The position numbers and the translations under genes are program-made. From Margaritifera margaritifera (Eukaryota > Mollusca > Bivalvia > Unionida > Margaritiferidae), in the NCBI GenBank assembly GCA_029931535.1, contig JAQPZY010001549.1, positions 2,256,001 to 2,320,000 of the forward strand: a DNA stretch of 64,000 nt. The letters run 5' to 3'. The notes beneath the pieces are model-generated. The model saw only the letters and a program-made list of their open reading frames with translations, was not told the DNA's origin and searched no databases. Below are positions 1 through 14,500 of this stretch, piece by piece (position 1 is the stretch's first letter; each line of letters opens with the position of its first letter).

Positions 1-1290
1 ACTGGGACCATCTTTATCTCTTACGATCCAAAATAAACAATCTCTATCTTTCCAGATCATGGTTTTTTCATATTGTTAGTTCAGAACCACACTCGTTTAA
101 ACACATCCTGTGAACTAGCAACTATCCTTGAAGAATAGCGGTATTGTATAATTTTTTATGTTTCTGAAAACAGCGAATTTTCTCTCAAGTACACCCATAT
201 GGAGATTTAAGGAACAGAACTTGCCTTTCTGTAGAAACAAATTGAAGAACATCTGACTGGGTATTGTCTTAAATGTGATCTCAAACATTGGATACACATT
301 TTTTGCTTTCTAAAACAGGGTATTCACTCTGACCGGATAGCTTTGCATTAGAATCGTGTGATTATCATATTGATATAGATACATCAGAATCTGCTACATA
401 TTGAATACTTAAACATACTCTAGCATACCATTTTTCAAATGTCTAAATTCACTTTTCTTTCAGAAATGCATCTGTGTGCAAATACAAATTTGTTGAGTGG
501 AACCTCAGACTAACATATATTGACAGTAAATATCGTCTATCACTACGCAATCGGATTGGAGCAATGTATAAAATTGTTTGTTAAAATTATGATTTTGAAT
601 ATGAATCTTGAGCTGCTTCAATGGCAAATTCCTGTGTTATAAAATATTCCCCAAACCTACTCCCCCCAAAATCCCGAACCCCACACTAAACCCGACACAC
701 ACACGCACACACACACAAAAACACATACAAGCACACACAAACCGACCATGACGAAAGGGTTTTACCGAAACCCTGTTACATGTATGGAATGTTTTCATGC
801 TATAACTTCAGATTTCAAGTTTGGTCCAAAAATATTTTTTTAAATGTCATTGAACTATAATTTTTGTATATTTGATCTCTGACCCCTCCCAGAAACCCCA
901 ATCAATCAATCAAGCAGTAATTCTGTACTTTTTTAAGTGACTGTGCTATTCAGCGAAATTCAGCTTCATTCAATCGTCCTTTCGTGCCAACTGGAACGTT
1001 AAAAGGTGTCGTCAATTTAATCTCCGCTGAACGTATTGCAATCTGATAAAATATATTGTAAAACCAATAAAGCCCCAATGGTTGTTTGTTTCTTAATAAT
1101 TCTTCAAACTAATATATTTTTATCATGGAAATATAAATTAATTCATATCCATCTTAAGGTACACAAAAAGCAGCAGAACGTAAACAGCAAGCAGCTAACA
1201 TTACCGTAAGACACATACCACTTAAATCTGTTATATTCTCTAGATAATCAATATGTTAGAGCATACAATTTCTGAGTGAATAACACGCAG

Positions 1291-1354
<64 letters not shown>

Positions 1355-4110
1355 TCTTGTGAGTGAACAAGTAATATTTACCTCAATGGACATATCCGTT
1401 ATTCCCTTGTAACAAAATAAATATCCTTTATATCGTTTTTTCGTTGTTTCAATCTCACATATTTTTACCAAATGTATCTTATTATTTTATTGTTTGTGTT
1501 TCCTGACATGTATGCATATATGCTTCCTTTCGTCCATCCATCAATCGATCCATCTATCCATACATACATAAATACATACATACCTACATACATACATACA
1601 TACATACATGCATACATACATAGTTACATATATGCATACATGTATGCATACATACTTACATTACCATTCCCTATCAACTCTTAGTTAAGAAATGTCAAAT
1701 CACTGACCAATCAGACGTTATGATGTTGAGCTGATGCTGACTTTAAGTGTGACAACAGCCAATGAAATTAGGAAAATCCAGTCAGACGGAAGAATCACCC
1801 CTCTTCATGTCAAATGTAATTTGGTTTAGTTGGAAATTCCGTGAATAAATAGTACACGTTTACCCATTGTTGCTGAAATGATCGCAATACCTCTCAGCAC
1901 TGAAGAATTGATAAGCTTCCAGGTTTCCAACATCGCGCTGAAGTGGATTTAGACTTTTCCTGAAAACCTGTTCCTTTTGGAAGCAGCCTCTCCAACGAAC
2001 ATTTTGACAAGAAACGTAATCTTATGATCCAATGTAAAAACCGAAAATACCGTCGTTATGATAACAAGAAAGGTGCAAATACCTTTACATTTTTGGCAGA
2101 AAATGTATTTTCAATGTATGTTTCGAACACGGCAGATATAATATTTGAAACACAGACTTTCCAGTTTCACTCCTGCATAACAAATAATTGGGCAACGGAG
2201 TTCAAAGGTATGACTTTGCAAATGTACACGGACCTAACTACATTAACATTCAACTCTTCTTATCCCGTTTTCAATAAATACAGCAATTTATTTTCTCATA
2301 AAATAACCGAATGTGTAAGTGAAATCCACCAACCGAAAATAGTTTAAATTCACTGTATATACCAATATGTATAACAGTATGTACAAAAAACTATTATCAA
2401 CATTTCTTTCATCAGATCTAAGTCTGATTTCAACGTGTCCATAATACGCTTAGATACTCGCCAGTAGATTTAAGAGGGTTTATAAAACAATTATTCAAAT
2501 TAAAGCAGACTTAGTTTAATGTATGTGGCATGTGGCATAAAACATATAAAATAACGGTACGACACGAGGATTGTTGGCTAGTATAACCTCTAAACTTTAT
2601 ACTTCCTTCATCGCCTCAAATGCATTTTCTGCTACTTATCCTAGCTCTGATTTACAGTAGGGACAGTTTGATTTGGTCTTGTCCCTCTGTTTATCCGTTC
2701 GCACGTGTTCTGTCCGTCTATATATATGTATGTATATCTGTCCCATGAAGTTCATTAGAATGATCTTTCAAAAAAATAATCCATGCAGGCTGATAAAGTA
2801 TGATAGGTTTGTATGCCTATTAGATTTTTATGCCACTAAAGCAACATTTTATTATTTGTAAATACGATTTGGAATATTTTGGCTGTAGTACATGCTTTAT
2901 AAACACAAATCTATTTATTATTTCTGTCAGTTTTAATGGACAGTGTCGTCGTTATGATAACGATCATCCACGACAACTGGGAGAGAAAAAATACTATTTG
3001 TAATAATTTGCTACTCATATGTACGGTTTTCCGTCCGAAGTGCTTGACTAAAGTATTAATCTTTTCTTATTGGCTCAGCATTAGAATTTAGTACCCTATG
3101 TAATATATTATTGTAGATAATATCAACTTAAAATTCGTGCGAGTACTTGCTCCACTGCATGTTTAATAAAGACTGACCGGCAATATATGGAAAGCAGATT
3201 TATATGAAATTATCATCATCTCATTGCTCTCAGTAGATGTAGCATCTCGAAATAAAGACCAAACTCACTTGGTGTGCACGAGTTTTACAGATGAATTACT
3301 TCTGACAATCTTACATTATAATATAAGTGTCAGCCTTAAAATATCCTGTGTTAATTTATCCTTTTCAGTATGTTACTTATTACTTTCACACATTCACAAG
3401 AGAAATATACCAAGAATTTCCAACTATCCTTGTTGGTCATATCATTGTTTTATTTTTGCAACCGAGTTCTAAAATTAATTTGTGTTTTGAAACATTTGTA
3501 TACTCTCTCTCTCCCGCTCTCTGTCTGTCTCTTTTTGTCTTTCTCTCTGCACCCCCCCTCTCTCTCTCTCTCCATAAACTACACATATTCCTATGTTGCG
3601 GGAAATTAACATGCTTTTCATATCTAACATTTGTGAGATTCCCATATAGACCTATAGGCCTAATCACATTGTGTTTTGATGAAGCATATATAGTCTGGTT
3701 CTTTATATCTGTTCCCATGCCCCAGTACTTAGTAAATAAGGAAAGAGAACAAAGTATCAGACTTAACCACATCCTTGTATTATTGAATATTGCCATCAAC
3801 ATCTTTGTCATCAATGTTCTAGCAGCCGACGTTACGACGTCATTTCCTTTCTTCTTCTGAAACTTTCTACTTATCACTGATTCGTAAAAGGCCGTATGTT
3901 AGTCTTCCGATGCGTTTTGTTTGTATCATAGTGCTCTGATGCATGTTGTTTGTCTCTCCGTTTCTGACGGGTGTCTAATTTGTTCTAAAATGAATTACAA
4001 TTAAGTTTTCTGTATTTCCAGTTACTGAGATAATGTATCTACATCTATTACTGCTGTGATGTTGAATTGGAACTAAATGCATCATCGGCCATTTTGTGTT
4101 TCCTCCTTAG
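1..4110. other. Upstream non-coding region with microsatellites
   Basis: No gene can be supported here. The stretch contains an AC/AT dinucleotide run near 1,288-1,352, a CATA tetranucleotide tract near 1,559-1,660, and CT-rich DNA near 3,505-3,575. An open frame at 2,024-2,347 has no recognisable domain and is probably chance, although inside it a possible acceptor (ending 2,099) and donor (2,207) bracket about 107 bases. The blocks at about 960-1,680, 1,940-2,030, 2,580-2,960 and 3,170-4,000 recur in diverged form at 30.6-34.6 kb, so this is the source or sister of the segmental duplications further on. Confidence 0.6.
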
Positions 4111-4182
4111 TTAGTGAACCACATATTCGGAATGCCTTTTCACCGTTTGGATATTTGCAGAGGCACAGCTCAGTGTAAAATC

Positions 4183-4243
4183 ATGGATATTACAAGAAAG
4201 ACACACGTTTTACTCATGTTGTTTGGAATAATTCACGCAAAAG
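4183..4243 (+). CDS. Receptor exon 1: start codon and signal peptide
   Basis: The exon encodes about 20 residues beginning MDITRK, followed by a hydrophobic core (VLLMLFGII) and a small residue, HA, suitable for signal peptidase. It ends at a consensus donor (GGTAAGT) leaving one base of a split codon, which matches the phase of the next exon. ATG 4183 is the only start that places the hydrophobic core directly after a short basic N-region. A strong acceptor (pyrimidine-rich, TTAG ending 4110) lies just upstream, so the first coding exon may itself be preceded by a 5' UTR exon. No transcript is available to confirm this. Confidence 0.72.
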
Positions 4244-4301
4244 GTAAGTTATAGAACGGATCGAGTAGGATGTTTTTAATCTAGTTCAATAAATAAACAC
4301 A

Positions 4302-4384
<83 letters not shown>

Positions 4385-7300
4385 AAAGATAGATAAGTAA
4401 ATAAACAAACAAATAAAAAAATAAATACGGAAATCAAAAAAAGAAGAGTTGACTTGGCTCTTACCGATGAATTAAATATAATGGTATAGAATAATTATGG
4501 GATGAAACTTGCATGACGATATGCAATTGGCATATGTTGACGTTTTTCTTATTATATATACCTAGGCACTTTTATAAAACGAAGCAAATGTTATATGGGG
4601 TAAGTTTGACTTTGCTGTTGAGAAAATGTGTTTATTGTTGGGATCTGACTGGCTGATTGACTTGTCACTTACCTGCTCCAGGGCATACTATATATATATA
4701 GTGCCGGAGATAATAGTTTTGCAAAGCGATCGTACGTACAAATGGTGATAGTTGTTTCACTGCCCTGAAAGTCACAGAAAGTGACTTGGAAAAAAGACAT
4801 GCATCTATTTATAAAAAGAAACATGTTACGTATATAGACTTGAACTTGGACAGATCTAAACAGATAATACAAGATTAAACAATACATAATTAAAGATTAT
4901 TCATATCATTTCCAGTATGTATAGATGGATGAATGGATACACACTGCCCACTAATGCGTTTAAATTAACGACTTATATCCCTTCAGATTTTCAAGAAACG
5001 AATCGTAATACCGTTATCCTATTTTAGGGATATTTCAAGCGATGTTTTTGTTTTGCAGATTGGAAACCGGAGATATACGCTCAAGGAAAGAATGCGATTG
5101 TGCGTATTGATCTGTTTCAAATGAAAGGAAATGAAGTTTTAGAAACAACTTTCTCTGGTTACACCAGAAAGCAAAATGTCAATAATGTGATGCTGTATGA
5201 CCCAAATAATCAAACTTACATCATATCTGTTAGTACAGATTACGATGGCCGAATACAAATGATTGAAATGAACAATGGTAGTCTAAGTTTTCTCCTTCTA
5301 AATGTCAATTTTATGGATACTGGGAATTATGCAGTCTTCGAAGGTTCTCTGGAAAAAGGGAAAACAAGTATTCTTGTTCCACGTAAGTTTTCTTACTATC
5401 TTGCATGGAAGGTCGCAGAATCCAGGCGCCAAAAATTGTCATATCTTAGGAATATACAGCTTGATGGATGCCTCGCTCATCTTCTGAATGTTCTCCTGCT
5501 CTTATGGGAGTCTCTACTCCCTCTCACATTGTTCTCAACTTCCTAACGCTTTGTTTCGATACCTTTGGACACAGACAAATCAAATACATTTCCACTTAAA
5601 TCACTAGTAATCTATATTCATAACTTAGATTCACTAGTCTGACATCCAAATCCTTCAGTATTTTGTATTGAAATATAACTAAGGAAATGCACAGCATTTA
5701 TTTTTCTAGACATGATGATTAATGGTCAGTGTCATCTGACCAGAGCATATGGCCCATTTACCGCTAAGTCGACGGAATCTAACAAGGCATACCACTCAGC
5801 GGATGCTGGCACCAATTTACAGCTGGTGTGACTAAATCTTTCAACTTTATCCGATCGGCCGATGCTTGTTTTGATTATGGGACTTATAGATCGACAAATA
5901 CAGACAGATATTAAATTATGATAAGGAAGATATTGAACACTATTTTGCTATTGCCCCTTATTTAATACTCAAAAATCACTGCCATTTAGTTATATCAACT
6001 TACTCTTTATGTACACTAACTTTAGTATTGAAAGGCTACGTATAGTTATTGAACGATAAAACTCTAAGATATTCCTATATGTTCAGAAATAAGTATATTC
6101 TTGCACTCAGTTGATGAAATAAACAAAATGGACATCAGTTGTTGCAACCAGTGAAATGTCGGTTCTCTCTCTCTCTCTTTATCTCTCTCTCCCGCTCTCT
6201 CTCGCTCTCTCCTCTATTTTTTTAATTGTTGATATTGTTGATTTATTTAATTATACAAGTATATGTTTATTTTGTTTTGCTCTAAAAGTGTGTATGTTTA
6301 ATCTATGTAATTTTGATCTAGCTTTTAGATATGCGCAAGTTTGTGTCAAATGAACGTCAGTTTTGGATCATCTTGTATGTCTTGGCGAAGGACTTGTGTG
6401 AGTTAGTTAATTCATATCGAATACCATATTGATTAAGAAAGGGACAATATAATATGTTTAAAAGCAACCCAAATCCAGCGCATCGCGATGGTAATTTACT
6501 CAATCATCACGAAATGACAATCGTAAAATATTAATGGATACAAAAGTGGACACGTATTGAAATTATTTGGATGGTTCTTACACTTATTACTTATGAAACA
6601 AATATTAGAATTCTGAGATATTTTTCTTGTTAAAATACATTATATTTTTGTTTTGTAGGTCACATACTACTTGGACAAATCAGTGGACCGATTATCTTTC
6701 CTTTCATGTTTGATGTAACGAACACATCTTTGATTAAAATTGAGATGATAATGACTAAACAAACTCGTTTTCCTGTTGTAACATATGATGTGGCAGGGAA
6801 AAACTGTACAGAGTTTGGAAACCTGTTTATGAATCGAATAGAAAGATGTGTGTCAAGAGGGAACAATTTCTCATTCACCATTCAAAATGTATCATTTGTG
6901 GACATGGGCGTGTATGTTGCCTGGGACGACGTGAATTTCCTTATAGATTCCGTATTTGTCGACATTCAAGGTAAATATTTCTTGCGAATTAAATCAACGA
7001 TTTGTACTGTCGGCTCAAAGAAATTTACCCATTATTGTATATGTTACGTACATTTTCCACAAGAATTCTAGCGGTAAAAATATTAATTAAAAAAAGCGGA
7101 AGGTCAAAGCAGACGGGTACGTTTACATTGCATTTATCTCCCTCGGCGTATAAACGGATTGTTATGATACTATTTATCGTGGTGTGCAACGATTAAGTTT
7201 GTAGGTGCACATGGCTTACTTTTAATAGGACACCAGTCCATTAAAGGTCAATCCTAGGTGACACTGGTGCTGAGTCATGAAAACCAGAACAATGCATAAG

Positions 7301-7879
7301 TGAATTGAATTAGGCCAAAGTTATTATCTGCGAATCCAGTCAGGCCCAAGGTTTAATACATGTCATACAAATGTCTTCTAAAATGGAGATTTTGCAATAT
7401 TATATTTCTGACAAAATACTTTGATTTTATAAGAGGTTGGTATCATAGAAAGAATGAAAAAATAACTCCATGGTTTCAACATTGGTAACTAGAGGTTCTT
7501 TCATTCTTAAAAACTCCTCAATATGTCGTTAAAGTTCAATACAACTGCAATAGTTTCAAGGGATTGAGAAATATTATGACAGGGTTTTAATTCTTGATGC
7601 ATGTTTAGTATTCAGTAATAAAATTACCACATAGTTCCAAACCAAGCGATAAGAAATATATTTAAAACAAATGTCAATTATAGGAAGAAAACTATTTAAA
7701 AATGTATTGAAATCGTGACCAGATCTGGTAATCACATTATTATTGATTATTGATTTCAGGCTTGGTTTTCAGAATCTTGAATAAGTCGCAGAAACCAGAG
7801 TCAAGATAATAAATATTAGCATTGTGTGAAATTTAAATATTGCTTGTGTTGAAATTGTTTGATTGGTCATGCTAATTTC

Positions 7880-7948
<69 letters not shown>

Positions 7949-8426
7949 ATACTTGAGTAAGATTGTAAGATGACACTTTTAAATACAATGCCATTAGATA
8001 TATATTTTTTTGAAAATGATACGATACATATTTATTTGACCAACCGTGATTTGTTGCATGTGCATTTGTTCATTTTAATTGCATTCTAAAAATTGAACCC
8101 ACTCATACCCGAACTCAATTAATATGTGGAAGTATATCGTTTTTATTTTATCTGCGCGTATAACGATTCCTTTGTCCTTTGGTTTGTTCATGTATTATTC
8201 TTCAAACATCACCTCAGCTGTTCAAAGAAAGAAGATTCCATAAATTACATTTATAATAGCTTTGTTGGCTTGAACAATAACTGAGTTGGATTACAAATGC
8301 CTTGGCGTATTTTTATAGGATTATGTCCGTTACTTGATCGAGAATTAGCTGTCTGTGCCTTTCTAGTAATTTCGAATAAAAATATGTTATCTGAAGAAAT
8401 ATTTTTGTAATCAAATTTGTATGCAG

Positions 8427-8508
<82 letters not shown>

Positions 8509-11500
8509 CTTTGCATTTCTGTATGATATCCGCTGGGTGTTTTGTACGTTTCTGTGCCTTACATGAAGACTATTTAAAATTTCCGAAACAATCACTTCTT
8601 TGACAGGATCCAATTTAAAAAAATTGAAAAGTTCGACGCGGACTACCGACAGATGACCTGTTGTACGGTTTTCATTAGTAGATACAGACAAATACGTTTA
8701 ATGATGTAAAATAAAATAATTGAGTTAATTTTAGCACCATTTTGCATCTAATAAATGTAATAATGACCCGGCTTTAGAATGCATCCTGTAGGAATTCTTC
8801 ACTCCCCTTCAGTTCTATTATTTATTTGAATTTTTGTTTAGGAGATGTCAGATTAGCACCTACGACAAAAGGATCACCTGATTCGTCAAAGTTTGATACA
8901 GAAAATGGTAAGTAGTGAAACAAAGAAGTAAATTAGTGTCTTGCATACTTTCGTTTCTTCTAATTCTGCATTTGAATGAAATAAAATAATGATTACAAAC
9001 AAAGAACACAATATAAACGAAGTATTATGGTACAATTTCAACCATACATAATAAATTGAAAAGTGAAATTAGGCTATGTTGTTGGCGGTGGCAATATCTT
9101 TCTTTTACCGAATGATTTGGTTTTCATTTTATCTGCGCGAATATAGATTCCTTTGTCCTTTGGTTTGTTCATGTATTATTCTTCAAACATCACCTCAGCT
9201 ATTGAAAGAAAGAAGATTCCATACATAACATGTATAAGAGTTTAGTTTGCAAGAAAAATAACAGACTTGGTTTACAAATGCCTTGGCGTAATCTTATACT
9301 ATTATATTCGCTACTTGATCGAGAATTAGCTGTCTGTGCGTTTGCAGTTCATTCGAATAAAAGATGTTATCTGTAGAAAAATATTTTAATCAAGTTTGTA
9401 TGTAGCACTCTGTCTGTGTCTCTCTTTCTCTTTCTCTCTCTCTCTCTCTCATTCTCGGACTACCAAAATATGACTTCTTTTTCGGTTTTCATTAGTAGAT
9501 ACAGACAAATTCGTTTAGTGAGGTAAAATAAAATAATTGAGTTAATTTTAGCACGATTCTGCATCTCATAAATGTGATAATGACCCAAGTTAGAATGAAT
9601 CTTTCAGGAATTCCTATCTCCCATTCTGTTCAATTATTTCTTTTTATTTTCGTTTAGGAGGTGTCCGATTAGTACCTACGCCAAAGTTTTATAGTAAATT
9701 AGTGTCCTGTATACTTTCGTTTCTTCTAACTCTGCATTTGAATGAAATAAAATAACGATTTCAAACAAAAAATTAAATAAAGAAATACATATATAAATTA
9801 TTAAAAGCGGATTGACCTTAATGTGTTTGAAAAACAGCATATTTGTTTATATCTTTATTAAAAACATGATCGTTCATTTCTGCGTTGAAATGTTTTGTGT
9901 ATTATTTATAATAGAACGAAATGAACATGTTTTCTACCTCCTAGTGACACCGCTTTTATGTTAAACGTGCTATTTCATTTATCCTACCCTTCCGATCTTT
10001 TGTGTAAAAATCATTTCTCGATGGAGATATTTTCCACTTTTTTCCATAACTGCTTCAGCAAAGCAGGTATATGAAATGGTGACTTCGTTGTTTTGAGGGT
10101 CACTGTGCGATAATTATATTCTACAAAAAGTTTACTCAGTCAAAATTGGATTGACTGAGTTTCAATTTCATTGCTGCTAATTTTGCCTCCATTGCTTGCA
10201 GTAGGGGTATCTTGATTTGGTCATATCCTCTCTGTCTCTCTGCATATCAAAACGTCCATCCTTCTGAATGCATTAGTACAAACACAAACACGTACAATAC
10301 AATATGGAATACCTGTTTTTATGTATATATAGATGACCTGATTAGATTTTCATGTCACTTAAGCACATTTTCTGATTTTGTGTTTACAATAATCCTATAA
10401 CCTTTCTGGGACTCAGTCCTATTGTCTGCAGTGGGACGTATATGTTGGAGCGAGTCAGTTTTGTGTAAGTATTTAATAGATAGCAGATGCTGCGTGTATC
10501 TAGACCATTATGATAACCACCGGGTTTTAATGCAAAACTATGTGCTCATAGTGAATGTCGGGTTTCAAATAGCAGCAATGTGCAGCAAATGTTTGAGATA
10601 AATGTCATTTAGACGACATTATTTCAAAATATGCAGCAAAATAACTTGTTTAATGTAAATAACTCCCTTAAAAGTCTTAAGAATTCAGTATGTTTGTTTA
10701 TTTCGAATATATTTTGTTTGTCAACGACGTTAAGCTAACAAATCTTTTGTCTTCATTCCACTGATGTCGAAAAACATGCAGGGTACTGAACGTATACTTA
10801 CAGAACGCTTCTACCGTAGGCACCCCACTCCAGCAAGTATTGTCACCACTCGGGGGTTAGAGCTTACTGGACACAGACAACCAATTCAGTTCGCGAGAAC
10901 CATAATGTTAATCTTTGGCAAAATTATTATACCTTCGGAAAAGCATGCTTCGTCCATCAGATGAAAGATCTCTCTAAGAGAATACTTTTCAAACTATAAG
11001 ACTAGTATTCTGTTTGCTTCGTCTTTGAGAAAACTGTTCTGGTAGGTGAGTCTTATTGCGTACAATTTACCCATACATATGCTGGTTCCCAAAAATTACG
11101 TTCATTTTTTTCGGGGAATTATTTCCAGCTAATCAGTGACCTCGTTATTTGAAATACGCAATTTACTATACCACCACACATAGGCTGGTTACGTAGTTCA
11201 TAAAATAATTAATTCGCTGTTACCTACAGTTCAAAGTTACATGCACACTAATTGCTCATAATCAACAGCATTTGTCCTTGAAATCTTCCGCAAAAGCATA
11301 GTTGCCTTGCAATTGCCATTTTGAAGATATCGAAGAATTTATTTCAATTTTGGTGCTATAAGGATTGACATACTTTTTTTCTACAAAACAAACACAAGTT
11401 TCCTCTGAATCTTATTGATATAAACAAAAAATAACTATTGTGGGGGTCCATGTTGATATATATCCCAATGAATTTCGACGCATTTAGAACATAAAAATGA

Positions 11501-14500
11501 TGTTGTCATCAACTGGTGTTGCATCCCTAGCAGGAAAGACCCTCCTCTTGTCGTATGTTTGTAAACTAACATGTATCCGGATGTCTCTGACGGTTTGTGG
11601 ATTATGATATTGCAGCTGTTTCCGTTTCCTTTGGTGTTTGATTGTGTGTTATAATGCGCGGTATGCCGGTAAATAACTGGCAGCTTCCAACGATATGCCG
11701 CTTGTAGTTTGTTGTATTATCTGCCTTTGGTTTTTTCGACTCCTTCTGTTGCTCGTCCCCGTATCGCCGACACAACTTTCGACGCTATGTCTTTTGCTGG
11801 ACCAGGAGCGTGATTGTGTTCGGATGATGACAGGACATCGTCGTTCAATATCATTAATCATCCACGACAGCCATCTTTCTTGCAGCATCTCCAGGATTTA
11901 CTCCCATCAGCATTTTCTCTGTCCTTGCGAAATATGTAACCATCTATCAACAAAATAATCTTGTCTTTCTGGAAATCGATCTTCTGCATATGTATGTTGT
12001 TTTTTTGTTTTTTTTTTTGTTTCTTCAAATAACTGAGGTTTTATACCGTATAGATTTAACGAGCCGCAGATTTATAAAAAGTAATTAACAGGTTTCATAT
12101 AAGATGCAACATCTTTTGTTCTCATCTCAATCGACGTGTTTACCATATCTAAGTAGCCGAATTATTGTTCAAATTTCATATGCGCTGCGCTCTTTTCGCC
12201 CTTTTGTCGAGGTAAATATGATTGTGCTCTTTTGTCAGCACACTTTTGCAAGGAAATTATTTTCTCAATTATGTTTCCTCGACCATTTGCGTCATTGCAT
12301 CCAGAGGTGGAAAGATGGAAAGAGATCCCCCCGTAATAATATCAGTGAAACCGCCAAGAAAGGGATTAAGAATATATAAATATATATATATATATATTTA
12401 TATATAATATCATACCATATCATATCATATCATAATAATACCAGTAATTGCAATCATTTAGTTTTTTGGGGACAGTTGTTATGATTAGCGCCATAGAGAA
12501 AATGCAATACACGGCAGTTTATTAACCTATCAGTGGATACATGTTTTTTGAGAACAATGCCCTTGTTGGTGTCCACTATAAAAGATCACCCCGGTGATAT
12601 CTGCACGTTTTCATCCAGTAGTACATGTGCTGCGACTGCGATCATCGATACAATTGAAATGCTTTAAGATTCAAGCATAAAATTTACTCATACATAGCCA
12701 TCTTCTAAATAATTACATTAATTTTTATGATAATTATTTTCTTGCAATCAGCGGCCTTCATTGTTCTGAATACACTATTTAATAGCTCATACAAGAACTG
12801 GTTGGATGTGACCTTAAGGTCTTAAAGTCCTTCTGGTAGCGAGATTCAATTGGTTAAACAAGTGAGAGTGATTAAATCATGCTGAATGTGACGTCTATCG
12901 TCCGGATGTTAATCGCCCAGCGGATACTGGTGCCCATTTACAGCTGAGAAGACATGATACAGCAAGGTTGATTGTCCAGCATATGACGGTACCCATTTAA
13001 AACTTGGACTACTGTATCTAGAATCTTTAACCGCGCAGCCAATGCTGATAACAATTAACATCTGTGTCGACTAGATCCAGCCAGGTTAGCTGCCAGCGGA
13101 TACTGCTACCAGTTTACAGCTAGGACGACTTGATACACCAAGGCTAAGCGACCAGCTGATGCTGGTATCCATTTAAAGCTGGAACAACATGATACAGCAA
13201 GATTAACTACCTAGCAGATGATTATATCTTTTTATAGCTGAGTCGACTAATCCAGCGATACTAATTGCCCAGCTGACGCTTGCACAAGTTTGCATCTGGA
13301 ACTACAGGGTCAAAGGAATGTGTACTGCTCAGTGATAGAAAGCAAACAGTAGTGGCTAGGGCGAATCTAGAACCCAAAACGATTTGATCTTGATTCAGCA
13401 GTGTAAGTATACTCGCAAAACATGATGGCTCGATTGGATCTGCAGGAGAGAACTTACAATCAGTCTTATTGTCGAATTTGTTTAATTAAAAGAAATTATT
13501 TGTTTTAACGGCACTTATAATATATTATTGTCTATATCATGCCGAGGAATAGGAGCTAAGTTCGTTTCTCGAGGACACACCGTGGCAGCCGACCTGGGCT
13601 GGCATGGACCGGTATCGAACTCACGACTCTCGAATTACAAGTCTGACGCTGTACCAACTGAGCTACTGCGGCTCTCTAATTTACTGGCATATGTATTCAG
13701 GACAGATATGTGAACTGATATGTATAATGCTTCTGCCATTTATATTTTTCTTAATACAAGCATCGAAGTTCAGTTATAGTTTCCTTACATAACTACAATT
13801 TAGTTCATTCCATTTTTAGGTTGCATATAAATCCATGAACCGATGAGCCTCCTGTTAATGTGTTAAAATAGGAAAAAATTTGCCAGATTTATGGAAATAG
13901 TTATTTTTTTAAATATACATATTAACCAAATGTTTCCGATTGCAAAAATAAATCTAAAGGGAATATAAATTGAGAATGTATTTTTTGTTTGAATTTCAAT
14001 TCATGCGCTTTAGGCATTTTTCTAGATAGGGTGATATGTGGTCTCCATACAAAATGGACTTGTGGAAAGGGTTCATTATTTAGATACTCAATAAACCCCA
14101 AAGAGATCTCCCAGATCCGAGCCAAGATTAACAAAATTAGGTGTTAATAAGATTTAAACTTTTTTGTATTATTACAATTCTCGTAATCATCATGTAATAA
14201 TGATAAATTCTTTTTCTGTCTCAGAATCCTGCTGTACAACGGCACAGTGAAGTTCTTGTCATAGGTTATTAGGCCTTTAATGTCAATAGAACAACGTGCT
14301 ATTGGTCACATATTTCACTTCCGCGCCAGTATCAATGCCTTATTACTCTCTGTGGACTGTAGCCAAAATACGCACAGACAATCACACCATAATTCTTACA
14401 TTTGTGGAACGAACAATTTTCTTTGAATCAATACCCAAATGTTTAAATCTAAGCCAAGGATCACCAGCAAGTAAATTAAGAAAAAACGGTCTAAAAATAG

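Larger units (their letters stand above)
8050..9780 (+). repeat. Tandem duplication around exon 4
   Basis: The block at about 8,150-8,980 is followed by a diverged copy at about 9,130-9,780. Shared landmarks include CCTTTGTCCTTTGGTTTG at roughly 8,171 and 9,151 (offset about 980), the ATCACCTCAGCT block, the GATCGAGAATTAGCTGTCTG block, the CT microsatellite (long at 8,429-8,506, short at 9,417-9,450) and the exon-4 acceptor. The second copy differs by indels in the microsatellite and the loss of most of the exon. A third, more diverged copy is at 37.25-38.0 kb. Confidence 0.8.

Noticed and set aside
3327..3860. 177-codon plus-strand and 146-codon minus-strand open frames
   Set aside because: They overlap on opposite strands in CT-rich intergenic DNA, have no domain, and their duplicate at 34.1-34.5 kb is not conserved as coding.
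8251..8691. Long open frame rich in Glu-Arg dipeptides
   Set aside because: It is the translation of the CT microsatellite; no coding sense lies on either side.
11649..11958. Overlapping open frames in a less AT-rich patch, considered as a Tc/mariner-type transposase
   Set aside because: No helix-turn-helix or DDE motif could be identified in any frame.
13600..13675. Possible functional tRNA gene
   Set aside because: The A and B boxes are good, but the acceptor stem does not pair and the sequence runs into a SINE-like body; the same reasoning applies to 17.8 kb.
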